Below are positions 39,601-49,678 of a stretch of DNA of 64,000 bases, in pieces. Position numbers and translations under genes: made by a program. The stretch covers positions 620,001 to 684,000 of the forward strand of contig NC_009659.1 of assembly GCF_000013625.1 (NCBI RefSeq). The letters run 5' to 3'. This DNA comes from Janthinobacterium sp. Marseille (lineage in GTDB: Bacteria > Pseudomonadota > Gammaproteobacteria > Burkholderiales > Burkholderiaceae_D). Every line of letters starts with the position of its first letter. Positions within the stretch are counted from its first letter, which is position 1. A model generated the notes under the pieces. That model was not told the origin of the DNA and searched no databases. It worked only from the letters and a program-made list of their open reading frames with translations.

Positions 39601-41199
39601 TTAGTAACCGACCGCCTGTCCGTCACGGCGTGGGTCGCTGGCCGCGATGTAGCCGTTTTCAGTTTTCCAGATGAATTGGCCTGCACCGAAATCCATATAG
39701 CTGTCGGCGATGTTTTCTATCTTGTGGCCGCGTGCCAGCAGCGCAGCGCGTACATCCGGCGGCATGGTTTCTTCGACGTCGACCGACATCCCGACATTGA
39801 CCTTCCAGCGCGGCGCATCGCAGGCCGCTTGCGGTTGCTGGTTGTAGGACAGCATGCGGATCAGGGTTTGCACATGGCCTTGCGGTTGCATATTGCCGCC
39901 CATGACGCCGAAGCTCATTTCCGGTTTGCCGTCCTTGCTGAGGAAGCCCGGGATGATGGTGTGGAAAGGACGCTTGTTCGGTGCCACACAGTTTGGATGG
40001 CGCGGGCTGGTGTTGAAGCTGAAGCCGCGGTTTTGCAGGCTGATGCCGGTACCCGGGACCACCACGCCGGAGCCGAAGCCCATGTAGTTGGACTGGATGA
40101 AGCTGACCATCATGCCGCTTTCATCCGCCGCAGTCAGGTAGATAGTGCCGCCTTTCGGTGGCGTGCCGTGGCTGGCGCGGGTGGCCTGGTCCATATTGAT
40201 CAGCTTGGCGCGCTCGCTCAGGTAGCCGTCATCCAGCAAATCCTTGACCGTGACTTCGGTCATGTATTTTTCATCGGCGACCCATTTATAGGTATCGGCG
40301 AAGGCCAGCTTCATCGCTTCGATCTGCATATGCTGCGCTTCGACCGAATCGACCGGGAAACGCTTGATGTCTAGCTTGTCGAGGATGCCGAGCGCGATCA
40401 GCGCGGCGATACCCTGGCCGTTCGGCGGGATTTCGTGCACGGTGTGGCCGGCGTAGTTTTTCTGGATAGGTGTGACCCATTCCGGCTGGAAACCGGCGAG
40501 GTCGGCCAGCGTCATGACTGCACCGTTTTCTTTTGCGTAGTTGACGATGGATTCTGCCAGCTCACCGCGATAGAAGGATTCGCCATTGCTTTCGGCGATC
40601 TTGGTCAGGGTTTTGGCGGCATCGCTGAAGACGAATTGTTCGCCTACATGCGGCGCGCGACCATGTGGCATGAAGGCTTGTGCGAAGCCGGGCTGGTTTT
40701 TCAGGATTGGAATCGCGTTATTCCATTTTTTCTGCACTACCGGCGCGACCATGTGGCCGCGTGCCGCCAGCTCGATGGCCGGTTCCAGCAGGTCGGCGAA
40801 TGGCAGTTTGCCGAATTTTTGTGAGAGCGCGACCCAGCCGGCGATGGCGCCGGGTACGGTCACGGCATCCCAGCCGCGTTCCGGGATCAGGTTGTTGTGT
40901 TTTTGCTTGAAGTAATCGGTGGTCCAGCCGGCCGGTGAGGTACCGGAGCTGTTCAGGCCATGCAATTGATTGCCATCCCATACCAGTGCGAAGGCATCGC
41001 TGCCGAGGCCGCAGGAAACCGGCTCGACGATGGTGATGGCAGCAGCTGCGGCGATGGCGGCGTCGACCGCATTACCGCCTTTGAGCAACATGCGCAAACC
41101 GGCTTGGGCCGCCAGCGGTTGCGAGGTGGAGACGACGTTGCGTGCAAACAGCGGTGCGCGGATGGATGGGTAGGGGTTGGCCCAGTCGAATGTTGACAT
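39601..41199 (-). CDS. Gamma-glutamyltransferase-family enzyme, cytosolic
   Basis: From the ATG at 41199 the product has 532 residues and no signal peptide; upstream codons to 41343 look non-coding. GGT features are MLLKGGNAVDAAIAAAAAI near the N-terminus, GLGSDAF, an autoprocessing site at ...PPKGGTIYLTAADESG where the catalytic Thr follows GG, then SNYMGFGSGVV and FSFNTSPRHP. GGT enzymes are Ntn-hydrolases that self-cleave into two subunits and cleave or transfer gamma-glutamyl groups; cytosolic YwrD-like members may act on other amides. The divergent gene at 41414 is a glycerophosphodiesterase. Confidence 0.9.
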   Translation of the reverse strand: MSTFDWANPYPSIRAPLFARNVVSTSQPLAAQAGLRMLLKGGNAVDAAIAAAAAITIVEPVSCGLGSDAFALVWDGNQLHGLNSSGTSPAGWTTDYFKQKHNNLIPERGWDAVTVPGAIAGWVALSQKFGKLPFADLLEPAIELAARGHMVAPVVQKKWNNAIPILKNQPGFAQAFMPHGRAPHVGEQFVFSDAAKTLTKIAESNGESFYRGELAESIVNYAKENGAVMTLADLAGFQPEWVTPIQKNYAGHTVHEIPPNGQGIAALIALGILDKLDIKRFPVDSVEAQHMQIEAMKLAFADTYKWVADEKYMTEVTVKDLLDDGYLSERAKLINMDQATRASHGTPPKGGTIYLTAADESGMMVSFIQSNYMGFGSGVVVPGTGISLQNRGFSFNTSPRHPNCVAPNKRPFHTIIPGFLSKDGKPEMSFGVMGGNMQPQGHVQTLIRMLSYNQQPQAACDAPRWKVNVGMSVDVEETMPPDVRAALLARGHKIENIADSYMDFGAGQFIWKTENGYIAASDPRRDGQAVGY

Positions 41200-41413
41200 G
41201 TGTATTCCTGATTGAGTTGAAGGCAAAGTCGCGCCGGAACGGGCATGGATTTCAGCCCGCTCCGGTGGATTGCGGTAGCGCGGACATTTTATATGTTGTT
41301 GCGTTTTCGGTCTTGGGAAATGGCTCTTGTGTTGAAAAAGCAAGAAGCTCGACTATATTGACAGCAGCACGCTGATATACACTGTGCACTCTTGAGTCGA
41401 CTGGAACAACACC

Positions 41414-42196
41414 ATGTGGCCATATCCCAAGATTGTTGCGCATCGCGGTGGCGGCGTACTGGCACCGGAAAACACGATAGCGGCGATGCGTTGCGGTTTG
41501 ACGCATGGCTTTTATGCGGTCGAGTTCGACGTGATGCTATCCAGGGACGGCATCCCCATCGTCATGCATGACCCGGATTTCGGGCGCACGGTGGAAGGTG
41601 ACGGCAATGTGGCCGACTTTAGCGCGCAGGAATTGACCGAGCGCGATGCCGGTGCCTGGTTCGGCGTCGCCTTCATAGGCGAGCCGATCCCGACGTTTGA
41701 GCAGGTCGCGCACTTTTGCAACCATCACAATATCTGGATGAATATCGAGATCAAACCGGTGCCGGGCTTTGAAGACCGCACCGGCTGGGTGGTGGCGCAG
41801 GCGACCAAACGCATGTTTGAACATTCACTGGATCGCTCACCCGGCGCTTTACCGCTGTTGTCGTCGTTTTCCTTCGAGGCCTTGCAGGCGGCGCAACTGG
41901 CGGCACCGGACATTCCGCGTGCTTTCCTGGTCGATGAAGTGCCGCCGGACTGGCATGAGCGCCTGCTGGCACTGGGCGCGATTTCACTCAATACCAACCA
42001 CAAACACCTGACACCGCTGCTGGCGCGGGCGGTAAAAGAGGCCGGATTTGGTCTTTTTTGCTATACCGTCAACGATGTCGCGCGGGCCAGGGAAATCCTG
42101 TCCTGGGGCGTGGATGGCTTTTGTACCGACCGGATTGACCTGATCGGGCCGCATTTCGGCGAAGAACCCGCGCATATTTCCCCTTCGCTGCGCTGA
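41414..42196 (+). CDS. ugpQ: Glycerophosphodiester phosphodiesterase
   Basis: The 260-residue enzyme hydrolyses glycerophosphodiesters to glycerol-3-phosphate and an alcohol. GDPD signatures are AHRGGGVLAPENT (catalytic His and Arg, 9-21), EFDVMLSRDGIPIVMHDPDF (metal Glu/Asp and the second catalytic His, 37-56), EIKP, and ILSWGVDGFCTDRIDLI at the C-terminus. There is no signal peptide, so it is cytosolic UgpQ-like. No ugp transporter genes are adjacent. Confidence 0.95.
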   Translation: MWPYPKIVAHRGGGVLAPENTIAAMRCGLTHGFYAVEFDVMLSRDGIPIVMHDPDFGRTVEGDGNVADFSAQELTERDAGAWFGVAFIGEPIPTFEQVAHFCNHHNIWMNIEIKPVPGFEDRTGWVVAQATKRMFEHSLDRSPGALPLLSSFSFEALQAAQLAAPDIPRAFLVDEVPPDWHERLLALGAISLNTNHKHLTPLLARAVKEAGFGLFCYTVNDVARAREILSWGVDGFCTDRIDLIGPHFGEEPAHISPSLR

Positions 42197-42299
42197 GCAC
42201 TTTCCTGTGTCGGCAACCATACGACGGGCAGGGTTATCCGGCCCATATCACGTATAATCTCCCGTTTGCACCACCAATTTCCTTACTTTTAGCCAGAAC

Positions 42300-44909
42300 A
42301 TGAACTCGTCCGAAATCCGCGAAAAATTCCTGAAGTTCTTCGAATCCAAAGGCCACACGATCGTGGCATCCAGTCCGCTGGTGCCAGGCAACGATCCTAC
42401 GCTGATGTTCACCAACTCGGGGATGGTGCAGTTCAAGGATGTGTTCCTCGGTGAAGACAAGCGCCCCTACACCCGCGCCACCTCGGTCCAGGCCTGCCTG
42501 CGCGCCGGCGGCAAACACAACGATCTGGAAAACGTCGGTTATACCGCGCGTCACCATACTTTCTTTGAAATGCTGGGTAACTGGAGCTTCGGCGATTACT
42601 TCAAGCGCGACGCGCTGAAATGGTCGTGGGAACTGTTGACACAGGTTTACGGCTTGCCGGCCGAGAAGTTGCTGGCCACCGTATATATCGAAGATGACGA
42701 AGCCTTCGATATCTGGACCAAGGAAATCGGCCTGCCGCCTGAGCGCGTGATTCGCATCGGTGACAACAAGGGTGGTCGCTATAAATCAGATAACTTCTGG
42801 ATGATGGCCGATACGGGTCCATGCGGTCCCTGCTCGGAAATTTTCTATGACCACGGCCCGCATATTGCAGGCGGTCCTCCGGGCAGCCCGGATGAAGACG
42901 GTGATCGCTTCATCGAAATCTGGAACAACGTTTTCATGCAATTTGATATGGCGGAAGACGGCTCGGTGAAACCGCTGCCGGCACCGTGCGTCGATACCGG
43001 CATGGGCCTGGAGCGCCTCGCTGCGATTCTGCAACACGTGCACAGCAACTACGAGATCGATACCTTCGAGGCTTTGATCAAGGCTGCCGGTCGTGAAACC
43101 AATACCAAAGACCTCAGCAACAATTCGCTGAAAGTCATCGCCGACCACATCCGCGCCACCGCCTTCCTGGTCGCCGACGGCGTGATTCCTAGCAATGAAG
43201 GCCGTGGTTATGTACAGCGCCGCATCATCCGCCGCGCGATCCGCCATGGTTACAAGCTCGGCCAAAAGAAACCGTTCTTCCACAAACTGGTGAAAGACCT
43301 GGTTGAACAGATGGGCGAAGCCTATCCAAAACTGAAAGCCGATGCACAACGCATCACCGATGTGCTGAAAGCGGAAGAAGAGCGCTTCTTTGAAACGCTG
43401 GCAAACGGCATGGAAATCCTCGACGCCGCATTGGCCGGCGATGCCAAGGTATTGCCGGGCGAAGTCGCATTCAAATTGCACGATACCTTCGGCTTCCCGC
43501 TCGACCTGTCGGCGGACGTGTGCCGTGAACGTGGCCTGAGCGTGGATGAAGCAGGCTTTGCCGCCGCGATGGAAAAACAAAAGGCGGCAGGTCGTGCCGC
43601 CGGCAAGTTCAAGATGGAGCGTGCAGTCGAATACACCGGCGCGGGCAATACCTTTACCGGTTACGAACACCTGGAAGAGCAGGCGACCGTGGTCGGCCTG
43701 TACTTTGAAGGTACGGCAGTGCCAAGCCTGAAAGAAGGCCAGGCCGGTATCGTGGTGCTGGATACCACACCGTTCTATTCGGAGAGTGGCGGCCAGGTTG
43801 GCGATCAGGGATTCATCAGTGCCGAAGGCGTGCAGTTCGGCGTCGAAGATACACAAAAAATCAAGGCCGATGTCTACGGTCACCACGGCGTGCAGACGCA
43901 AGGTACATTGACAGTCGGCGACAAGGTCAAGGCCGCAGTGGATGGTGCACGTCGTGCCGCCACCATGCGCAACCACTCGGTGACCCACATCATGCACAAA
44001 GCTTTGCGTGAAGTACTGGGTGACCATGTGCAACAAAAAGGTTCGCTGGTGGATCCGGATAAAACCCGTTTCGACTTTGCGCACAATGCACCTGTTACAC
44101 GTGAGCAAATCCTCGAAATCGAAAAGCGCGTGAATGCGGAAATCCTGTTGAATTCGGATACGCAAGCCCGTGTGATGGATATCGAATCGGCACAAAAGAC
44201 CGGCGCGTTGATGCTGTTCGGTGAAAAGTATGGCGAAACCGTACGTGTACTGGATATCGGTTCCAGCCGTGAATTGTGCGGCGGTACCCATGTCAGCCGT
44301 ACCGGCGATATCGGTTTGTTCAAGGTCATGAGTGAAAGCGGTGTGGCGGCAGGTGTGCGTCGTATCGAAGCGATCACCGGTGCCAAGGCACTGGGCTATG
44401 TGCAAGACCTGGAAGCGGTCATCCACAGCGCGGCAGCGATGATGAAGACGCAACCTGCAGAACTGGAACCGCGCCTGGCGCAGGTGCTGGACCAGATGAA
44501 GGCGCTGGAACGCGAAGTCGGCGCACTGAAAGGCAAGCTGGCGTCGTCACAAGGCGATGAGTTGCTGGCGCAGGCAGTCGATGTCAAAGGCATCAAGGTA
44601 TTGGCAGCAGTACTGGAAGGTGCCGATGTGGCAACCCTGCGCAACACCATGGACAAGCTGAAAGACAAGCTGAAAACCGCCGCCATCGTATTGGCAGCTG
44701 TTAACGACGGCAAGGTCAGCCTGATTGCAGGTGTCACTGCGGATTCGATCGCCAAGGTTAAAGCCGGTGATCTGGTCAACTTTGTCGCGCAGCAAGTCGG
44801 TGGCAAGGGCGGCGGCAAGCCTGATATGGCGCAAGCCGGCGGTACCGATGCCAGCGGCTTACCGACCGCCTTGCAAGGCGTCGCAGCCTGGGTAGGCGAA
44901 CGCGCTTAA
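42300..44909 (+). CDS. alaS: Alanyl-tRNA synthetase
   Basis: The 869-residue, single-chain, class II synthetase charges tRNA-Ala. Visible parts are the class II core ([20 protein letters not shown]), the tRNA-recognition domain, the editing domain with zinc-binding [12 protein letters not shown] and the [11 protein letters not shown] motif, and the C-terminal DHHA1-like region ending [27 protein letters not shown] box at 42253-42258 lies 42 bases before the ATG, without a clear -35. A terminator follows at 44920. Confidence 0.98.
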   Translation: MNSSEIREKFLKFFESKGHTIVASSPLVPGNDPTLMFTNSGMVQFKDVFLGEDKRPYTRATSVQACLRAGGKHNDLENVGYTARHHTFFEMLGNWSFGDYFKRDALKWSWELLTQVYGLPAEKLLATVYIEDDEAFDIWTKEIGLPPERVIRIGDNKGGRYKSDNFWMMADTGPCGPCSEIFYDHGPHIAGGPPGSPDEDGDRFIEIWNNVFMQFDMAEDGSVKPLPAPCVDTGMGLERLAAILQHVHSNYEIDTFEALIKAAGRETNTKDLSNNSLKVIADHIRATAFLVADGVIPSNEGRGYVQRRIIRRAIRHGYKLGQKKPFFHKLVKDLVEQMGEAYPKLKADAQRITDVLKAEEERFFETLANGMEILDAALAGDAKVLPGEVAFKLHDTFGFPLDLSADVCRERGLSVDEAGFAAAMEKQKAAGRAAGKFKMERAVEYTGAGNTFTGYEHLEEQATVVGLYFEGTAVPSLKEGQAGIVVLDTTPFYSESGGQVGDQGFISAEGVQFGVEDTQKIKADVYGHHGVQTQGTLTVGDKVKAAVDGARRAATMRNHSVTHIMHKALREVLGDHVQQKGSLVDPDKTRFDFAHNAPVTREQILEIEKRVNAEILLNSDTQARVMDIESAQKTGALMLFGEKYGETVRVLDIGSSRELCGGTHVSRTGDIGLFKVMSESGVAAGVRRIEAITGAKALGYVQDLEAVIHSAAAMMKTQPAELEPRLAQVLDQMKALEREVGALKGKLASSQGDELLAQAVDVKGIKVLAAVLEGADVATLRNTMDKLKDKLKTAAIVLAAVNDGKVSLIAGVTADSIAKVKAGDLVNFVAQQVGGKGGGKPDMAQAGGTDASGLPTALQGVAAWVGERA

Positions 44910-44919
44910 TTTATCCCTG

Positions 44920-44965
44920 ACGGCGCAAGCGGGTTTGTTTACCTGCTTGCGCCGTTTGCTTTTTG
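44920..44965 (+). terminator. Rho-independent terminator of alaS
   Basis: ACGGCGCAAGCGGGT and ACCTGCTTGCGCCGT pair (one G-U) around TTGTTT, followed by TTGCTTTTTG. It is placed just after the alaS stop. Confidence 0.88.
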
Positions 44966-45154
44966 CGGCAGGAACAACATTCTTTTTCCGCAAGGCATGA
45001 AAAGCAAGGCAGTTTGCAAGCAATTGTTAAATAAGATGTATCCCCGGCCCACAGCCATTCCCTTATGGTGTTTGAGAGTAGAATCAAATGCCTGAATTAT
45101 CAGAACGCAGCTCGCCGAATAGGGTGTATGGGTTCTTGTTACTGAAGTGAGAGT

Positions 45155-45388
45155 ATGACCATGGAATTTACCAAAGACCTCGATGCACGGGGTTTGAATT
45201 GCCCTTTGCCAATTTTGAAAACCAAGAAGGCCTTGGCGGAGATGGTGAGTGGGCAGGTGCTGCGTGTACAGGCGACCGATCCTGGTTCGGTACGCGATTT
45301 CCAGGCTTTCGCCAAACAAACCGGTAACCAGTTGCTGGAGCAAAGCCAGCAAGACGAAGTCTTTACCTTCTTCATGCAACGCAAATAA
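45155..45388 (+). CDS. TusA-family sulfurtransferase-like protein
   Basis: The 77-residue protein is a two-layer sandwich: DARGLNCPLPILKTKKAL carries the characteristic Cys-Pro near residue 16-17, then VLRVQATDPGSVRDFQAFAK. TusA-type proteins relay persulfide sulfur for tRNA thiolation, molybdopterin or other acceptors. It is a stand-alone gene downstream of alaS, not in a tus operon, so the partner is not known. A second ATG two codons in (45161) is an alternative start. Confidence 0.88.
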   Translation: MTMEFTKDLDARGLNCPLPILKTKKALAEMVSGQVLRVQATDPGSVRDFQAFAKQTGNQLLEQSQQDEVFTFFMQRK

Positions 45389-45615
45389 GCAGGCGGGCGC
45401 CGCGCTCCGTATCTGATCAGCGTCGCGCCCCTGTTCTTCCCCGGATCGCAGCGGATATCCTGCGTGATCCGAAGCATCGATCTGCATCCATTCCCCCGGT
45501 TTATCCCTACCGCCAGGCTGGTCATAAAGGCCGGAACTGAGCTTCTGCGCCACTTCCGTTTATAATCTTTCCTAGTTTACATTTACGTCCTTGTGACTTT
45601 TTCAAAGGCATAGCT

Positions 45616-46365
45616 ATGAAAGTGTTGGTTCCAGTCAAACGTGTGGTCGATTTCAACGTCAAGGTCCGCGTCAAATCGGATCAGTCCGGCGTCGATATCG
45701 CCAACGTCAAAATGTCGATGAACCCCTTCGATGAAATCGCTGTGGAAGAAGCGACACGGCTGAAAGAAGCCGGTAAGGTTACAGAAATCATCGCCGTCTC
45801 CTGCGGCATCCTGCAATCGCAGGAAACCCTGCGTACCGCAATGGCCATCGGTGCCGATCGCGCCGTGCTGGTGGAAACCGATGTCGAGTTACAGCCGTTG
45901 GCAGTCGCCAAATTGCTCAAGGCGGTTGCTGACAAGGAACAACCGCAACTGATCATCCTCGGCAAACAAGCCATCGATGACGATGCCAACCAGACCGGCC
46001 AGATGCTGGCTGCCTTGCTGGATTGGCCGCAAGCGACCTATGCGTCGAAAGTGGAAATCGATGGCGACAAGGTTAAGGTCACACGTGAAGTCGACGGCGG
46101 CCTGGAAGTCGTATCGCTGACCCTGCCGGCGATCGTGACGACCGACTTGCGCTTGAATGAACCGCGTTATGTGACTTTGCCGAACATCATGAAGGCCAAG
46201 AAAAAAACGCTGGAAAACTTCAAGCCGGCCGACCTCGGCGTTGATGTCACCCCGCGCCTGAAAACCCTGAAAGTCGTTGAACCTGCGAAGCGCTCGGCAG
46301 GCATCATCGTGCCGGACGTGAAAACGCTGGTCGAAAAACTCAGGAACGAAGCCAAAGTCATTTAA
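45616..46365 (+). CDS. etfB: Electron transfer flavoprotein subunit beta
   Basis: The 249-residue protein is the AMP-binding subunit of ETF, the soluble carrier that takes electrons from acyl-CoA dehydrogenases to ETF-ubiquinone oxidoreductase. It begins [20 protein letters not shown]; the nucleotide segment includes [19 protein letters not shown] and the C-terminal region [19 protein letters not shown] at 45561-45566 lies 50 bases upstream, with only a weak -35. etfA follows 62 bases later, then an acyl-CoA dehydrogenase, forming a functional operon. Confidence 0.96.
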   Translation: MKVLVPVKRVVDFNVKVRVKSDQSGVDIANVKMSMNPFDEIAVEEATRLKEAGKVTEIIAVSCGILQSQETLRTAMAIGADRAVLVETDVELQPLAVAKLLKAVADKEQPQLIILGKQAIDDDANQTGQMLAALLDWPQATYASKVEIDGDKVKVTREVDGGLEVVSLTLPAIVTTDLRLNEPRYVTLPNIMKAKKKTLENFKPADLGVDVTPRLKTLKVVEPAKRSAGIIVPDVKTLVEKLRNEAKVI

Positions 46366-46427
46366 TCATCTGCAGCAGCGTGTGCGCGACACCGCTGCTC
46401 CATTGAAATACATCACAGGAATTCAAC

Positions 46428-47357
46428 ATGACAGCACTCGTCATTGCCGAACACGATAATGCCTCGCTCAAGGGCAGCACCCTGCATACCATTACCGCTG
46501 CCGCACAATGCGGCGGCGAAGTACACGTCCTGGTCGCAGGCCACCAGGCTGATGCAGCGGTACAAGCCGCCGCAAAGATTGCAGGCGTCAGCAAAGTACT
46601 GGTAGCCGACGGCGCACAATTTGCCGACGGCCTGGCCGAAAATGTAGCGGCGCAGGTATTGGCGCTGGCTGCCAACTACTCGCACATCCTGGCACCGGCA
46701 ACTGCCTACGGTAAAAACATCTTGCCGCGCGTGGCCGCCAAGCTGGATGTGGCGCAAATTTCCGAAATCACCAAAGTGGTTTCCGCCGATACTTTCGAAC
46801 GTCCTTTCTACGCCGGCAACGCGATTGCAACCGTGCAATCGGCAGATGCGGTGAAAGTGATTACCGTACGTGGTACGGCTTTTGACTCTGCGGCAGAAGG
46901 TGGCTCGGCAACAGTTGAAAACGTGACTGCCGTGGCTGATTCCGGCAAGTCCTCTTTCGTGTCACGCGAACTGGCAACGTCGGCTCGTCCAGAACTGACC
47001 GCTGCCAAGATCGTCGTGTCAGGCGGTCGTGGCCTGGGCTCGGAAGAAAGCTTCAAGATCCTCGAGCCGCTGGCTGACAAACTGGGTGCGGCGATGGGTG
47101 CTTCGCGTGCGGCAGTTGATGCCGGTTATGTGCCTAACGATTGGCAAGTCGGCCAGACCGGCAAGATCGTTGCGCCTGAACTGTATATCGCGGTCGGTAT
47201 CTCAGGCGCGATCCAGCATCTGGCCGGTATGAAGGATTCGAAGACCATCGTTGCGATCAACAAGGATCCGGAAGCGCCGATTTTCGCGGTAGCGGATTAC
47301 GGTATCGTTGGCGACCTGTTTGAAATCGTGCCGCAGTTGGTAACGGAACTGGGTTAA
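46428..47357 (+). CDS. etfA: Electron transfer flavoprotein subunit alpha
   Basis: The 309-residue protein is the FAD-binding subunit. The C-terminal FAD domain shows [40 protein letters not shown] and [13 protein letters not shown], ending in [20 protein letters not shown] lies upstream of the ATG. With etfB it makes the heterodimer that accepts electrons from the dehydrogenase encoded 140 bases downstream. Confidence 0.97.
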   Translation: MTALVIAEHDNASLKGSTLHTITAAAQCGGEVHVLVAGHQADAAVQAAAKIAGVSKVLVADGAQFADGLAENVAAQVLALAANYSHILAPATAYGKNILPRVAAKLDVAQISEITKVVSADTFERPFYAGNAIATVQSADAVKVITVRGTAFDSAAEGGSATVENVTAVADSGKSSFVSRELATSARPELTAAKIVVSGGRGLGSEESFKILEPLADKLGAAMGASRAAVDAGYVPNDWQVGQTGKIVAPELYIAVGISGAIQHLAGMKDSKTIVAINKDPEAPIFAVADYGIVGDLFEIVPQLVTELG

Positions 47358-47497
47358 GCAAGACAAAGCGACTGCAGCGGCCGGGTGTCGCTGCGGCAAA
47401 ATGGGCAGGACGGGTAGCAGATGTAGTGCGTTCAGGTTTTTTTCTGGCACACTGCAAATAGCTGAACGTCCTGCCCATTTCCTTTTAGGAGTCTTGC

Positions 47498-49288
47498 ATG
47501 AGTTACGTTGCCCCCTTGAAAGACATGTTGTTCGTGATGAACGAACTGGCCGACCTGGCTGCAATCAATGCCTTGCCCGGCTGTGAAGATGCGACGCCGG
47601 AAACAGTGGAAGCGGTGCTGGAAGAAAATGCGCGCTTTTGCGGTGAAGTGATTGCACCACTGAACCAGGCCGGCGATCGTCATCCGAGCGAATGGAAGGA
47701 TGGCAAGGTTACGACCACGCCCGGTTTCAAGGAAGCCTTCAAAGCGTATGCCGCGGCCGGCTGGCAAGGTGTCCAGCATCCGGTTGATTTCGGCGGCCAG
47801 GGTTTGCCGAAGCTGGTGGCGACGCCATGCATGGAAATGCTGAACTCGGCCAGCCTGTCATTTGCCTTATGCCCCTTGCTGACCGATGGTGCGATCGAAG
47901 CGTTGATGACCGCCGGCTCCGACCAGCAAAAAGAAAAATTCCTGCCTAACTTCATCGCCGGTAAATGGACCGGCACCATGAACCTGACCGAACCACAAGC
48001 CGGCTCTGACCTGGCACTGGTGCGTTCGCGTGCCGTGCCGCAAGGTGATGGTACCTACAAGATTTCCGGCACCAAGATATTCATCACCTATGGTGAACAT
48101 GATATGGCGGAAAACATCATCCACCTGGTGCTGGCGCGTACGCCGGATGCGCCGGAAGGAGTGAAGGGGATTTCGTTATTCCTGGTGCCGAAGTTCCTGG
48201 TCAATGAAGATGGTTCGCTGGGCGAACGCAACGATGCGTTTTGCGTTTCGATAGAACACAAGCTCGGGATCAAGGCGAGTCCGACTGCAGTCCTGCAATT
48301 CGGTGATCACGGCGGCGCCATTGGTACCCTGATCGGGCAAGAGAATCGCGGCCTGGAAACCATGTTCATCATGATGAATGCGGCGCGCTTCGCGGTCGGC
48401 ATACAAGGCATCAGCGTGGCGGAGCGGGCCTATCAAAAAGCCGTCGCCTATGCGAAAGACCGCGTGCAATCGAAAGACCTGGAAGGGTCGGCGACTGCGG
48501 TGTCGATTATCCATCAGCCGGATGTGCGACGCATGCTGATGTCGATGCGGGCGCAGATAGAAGCGGCACGTGCACTGGCCTATGTCGGCGCATCCGCCTT
48601 CGATATTGCGCATCATCATGGCGATGAAAAAGTGCGTGATGCGCAACAAGCCTTTTACGAGTTCCTGGTGCCCATCATCAAGGGCTGGTCCACCGAAATG
48701 TCCATCGATGTCGCATCGACCGGTTTGCAGATCCATGGCGGCATGGGCTTCATCGAAGAAACCGGCGCGGCGCAATACTATCGTGACGCGCGCATCCTGA
48801 CGATTTATGAAGGAACGACCGCGATCCAGGCGAATGATCTGGTCGGCCGCAAAACCGTACGTGATGGTGGTGCGGTGGCGCGCGGCATTATTGCCGCAGT
48901 ACGCGCAACCGAATCGGAACTGGCGCGCGCGGCCACGCCGGACCTGAAGGCAATCGGTGCACATCTGGCGGCGGCCTCGACGGCGCTGGATGAGGTGGTC
49001 GCCTACGTTGTGGCGAATATTCAATCCGATATCAAAGGCGTGTTCGCAGGCAGCGTGCCTTACCTGAAGCTGGCCGGTATCGTGCTGTGCGGCTGGCAGA
49101 TGGGACGTGCAGCCCTGATTGCGCAAGCAAAGCTGGACGCCGGTAGCGGCGATGCGAAGTTCTATCAGGCCAAGATTGCGACTGCACGTTTCTTTGCTGA
49201 TTATTTCCTGTCGCAGGCCGGTGCTTATCGCAGCGCGATTACCGGCGGCAGCGCAGGCGTATTGGCGCTGGATGAATCACAGTTCTGA
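47498..49288 (+). CDS. Acyl-CoA dehydrogenase with extra C-terminal domain
   Basis: This is a 596-residue FAD enzyme, longer than the usual 380-400 because of N- and C-terminal extensions typical of the DmdC-like acyl-CoA dehydrogenase group. Core motifs are GTMNLTEPQAGSDLALVRSR, FITYGEHDM, the arm LQIHGGMGFIEETGAAQYYR with the catalytic-base region, and ILTIYEGTTAIQANDLVG. AGGAG precedes the ATG by seven bases. It oxidises an acyl-CoA of unknown chain, and etfBA immediately upstream provides its electron acceptor. Confidence 0.93.
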   Translation: MSYVAPLKDMLFVMNELADLAAINALPGCEDATPETVEAVLEENARFCGEVIAPLNQAGDRHPSEWKDGKVTTTPGFKEAFKAYAAAGWQGVQHPVDFGGQGLPKLVATPCMEMLNSASLSFALCPLLTDGAIEALMTAGSDQQKEKFLPNFIAGKWTGTMNLTEPQAGSDLALVRSRAVPQGDGTYKISGTKIFITYGEHDMAENIIHLVLARTPDAPEGVKGISLFLVPKFLVNEDGSLGERNDAFCVSIEHKLGIKASPTAVLQFGDHGGAIGTLIGQENRGLETMFIMMNAARFAVGIQGISVAERAYQKAVAYAKDRVQSKDLEGSATAVSIIHQPDVRRMLMSMRAQIEAARALAYVGASAFDIAHHHGDEKVRDAQQAFYEFLVPIIKGWSTEMSIDVASTGLQIHGGMGFIEETGAAQYYRDARILTIYEGTTAIQANDLVGRKTVRDGGAVARGIIAAVRATESELARAATPDLKAIGAHLAAASTALDEVVAYVVANIQSDIKGVFAGSVPYLKLAGIVLCGWQMGRAALIAQAKLDAGSGDAKFYQAKIATARFFADYFLSQAGAYRSAITGGSAGVLALDESQF

Positions 49289-49294
49289 CCCGGC

Positions 49295-49678
49295 TTAGCG
49301 CAGGCGTCCTATATAGCCGCGGTCCACCGGGTCGGCATTGTCTGTTGCGGCTGGTGTGGCAGTCGGTGTTATCGCAGCAGGAGCGGACGGTGCCGGCTCC
49401 TGCAGCCGTGCCAGCAGGGGCTGGCGCGGTTCGGTACGGACGAATAAACCTTCTTCGCCAAAGAACACTTCCTGCAATTTCTGTCCCAGTTCCTGTACTT
49501 CTTCACTGGTCGACAGCGAAGCCATTTTCAACAGGTAGCGGCAGTAAGCGGGATCGATACGCATGTATTCGATATCGATCACGCGCCCGCTCTGTCGCCT
49601 CAGGTTCACATGCAGCCGACCCATCAAGGCAAAGGCATGGGTTTCCAGCTCGGCACGCGAGTGATGTTCTTCCGTCAT
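49295..49678 (-). CDS. Hypothetical protein encoded downstream of amtB, 127 aa
   Basis: This is a soluble protein with a helical N-terminal two-thirds (ELETHAFALMGRLHVNLRRQ; YCRYLLKMASLSTSEEVQEL; GQKLQEVFFGEEG) and a Pro/Ala/Thr-rich tail. The family is not recognised. Its start overlaps the amtB stop by four bases (49675-49678), so it is translationally coupled to amtB. Most bacteria pair amtB with the PII gene glnK; this protein is not PII-like. A membrane-associated partner or a degradation-prone regulator is possible, but unproved. Confidence 0.65.
   Translation of the reverse strand: MTEEHHSRAELETHAFALMGRLHVNLRRQSGRVIDIEYMRIDPAYCRYLLKMASLSTSEEVQELGQKLQEVFFGEEGLFVRTEPRQPLLARLQEPAPSAPAAITPTATPAATDNADPVDRGYIGRLR

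Noticed and set aside
42786..44453. 555-codon open frame antisense to alaS
   Set aside because: It is a shadow of the strong codon bias of alaS on the opposite strand; the composition is unnatural, rich in His, Arg and Phe, with no domain.
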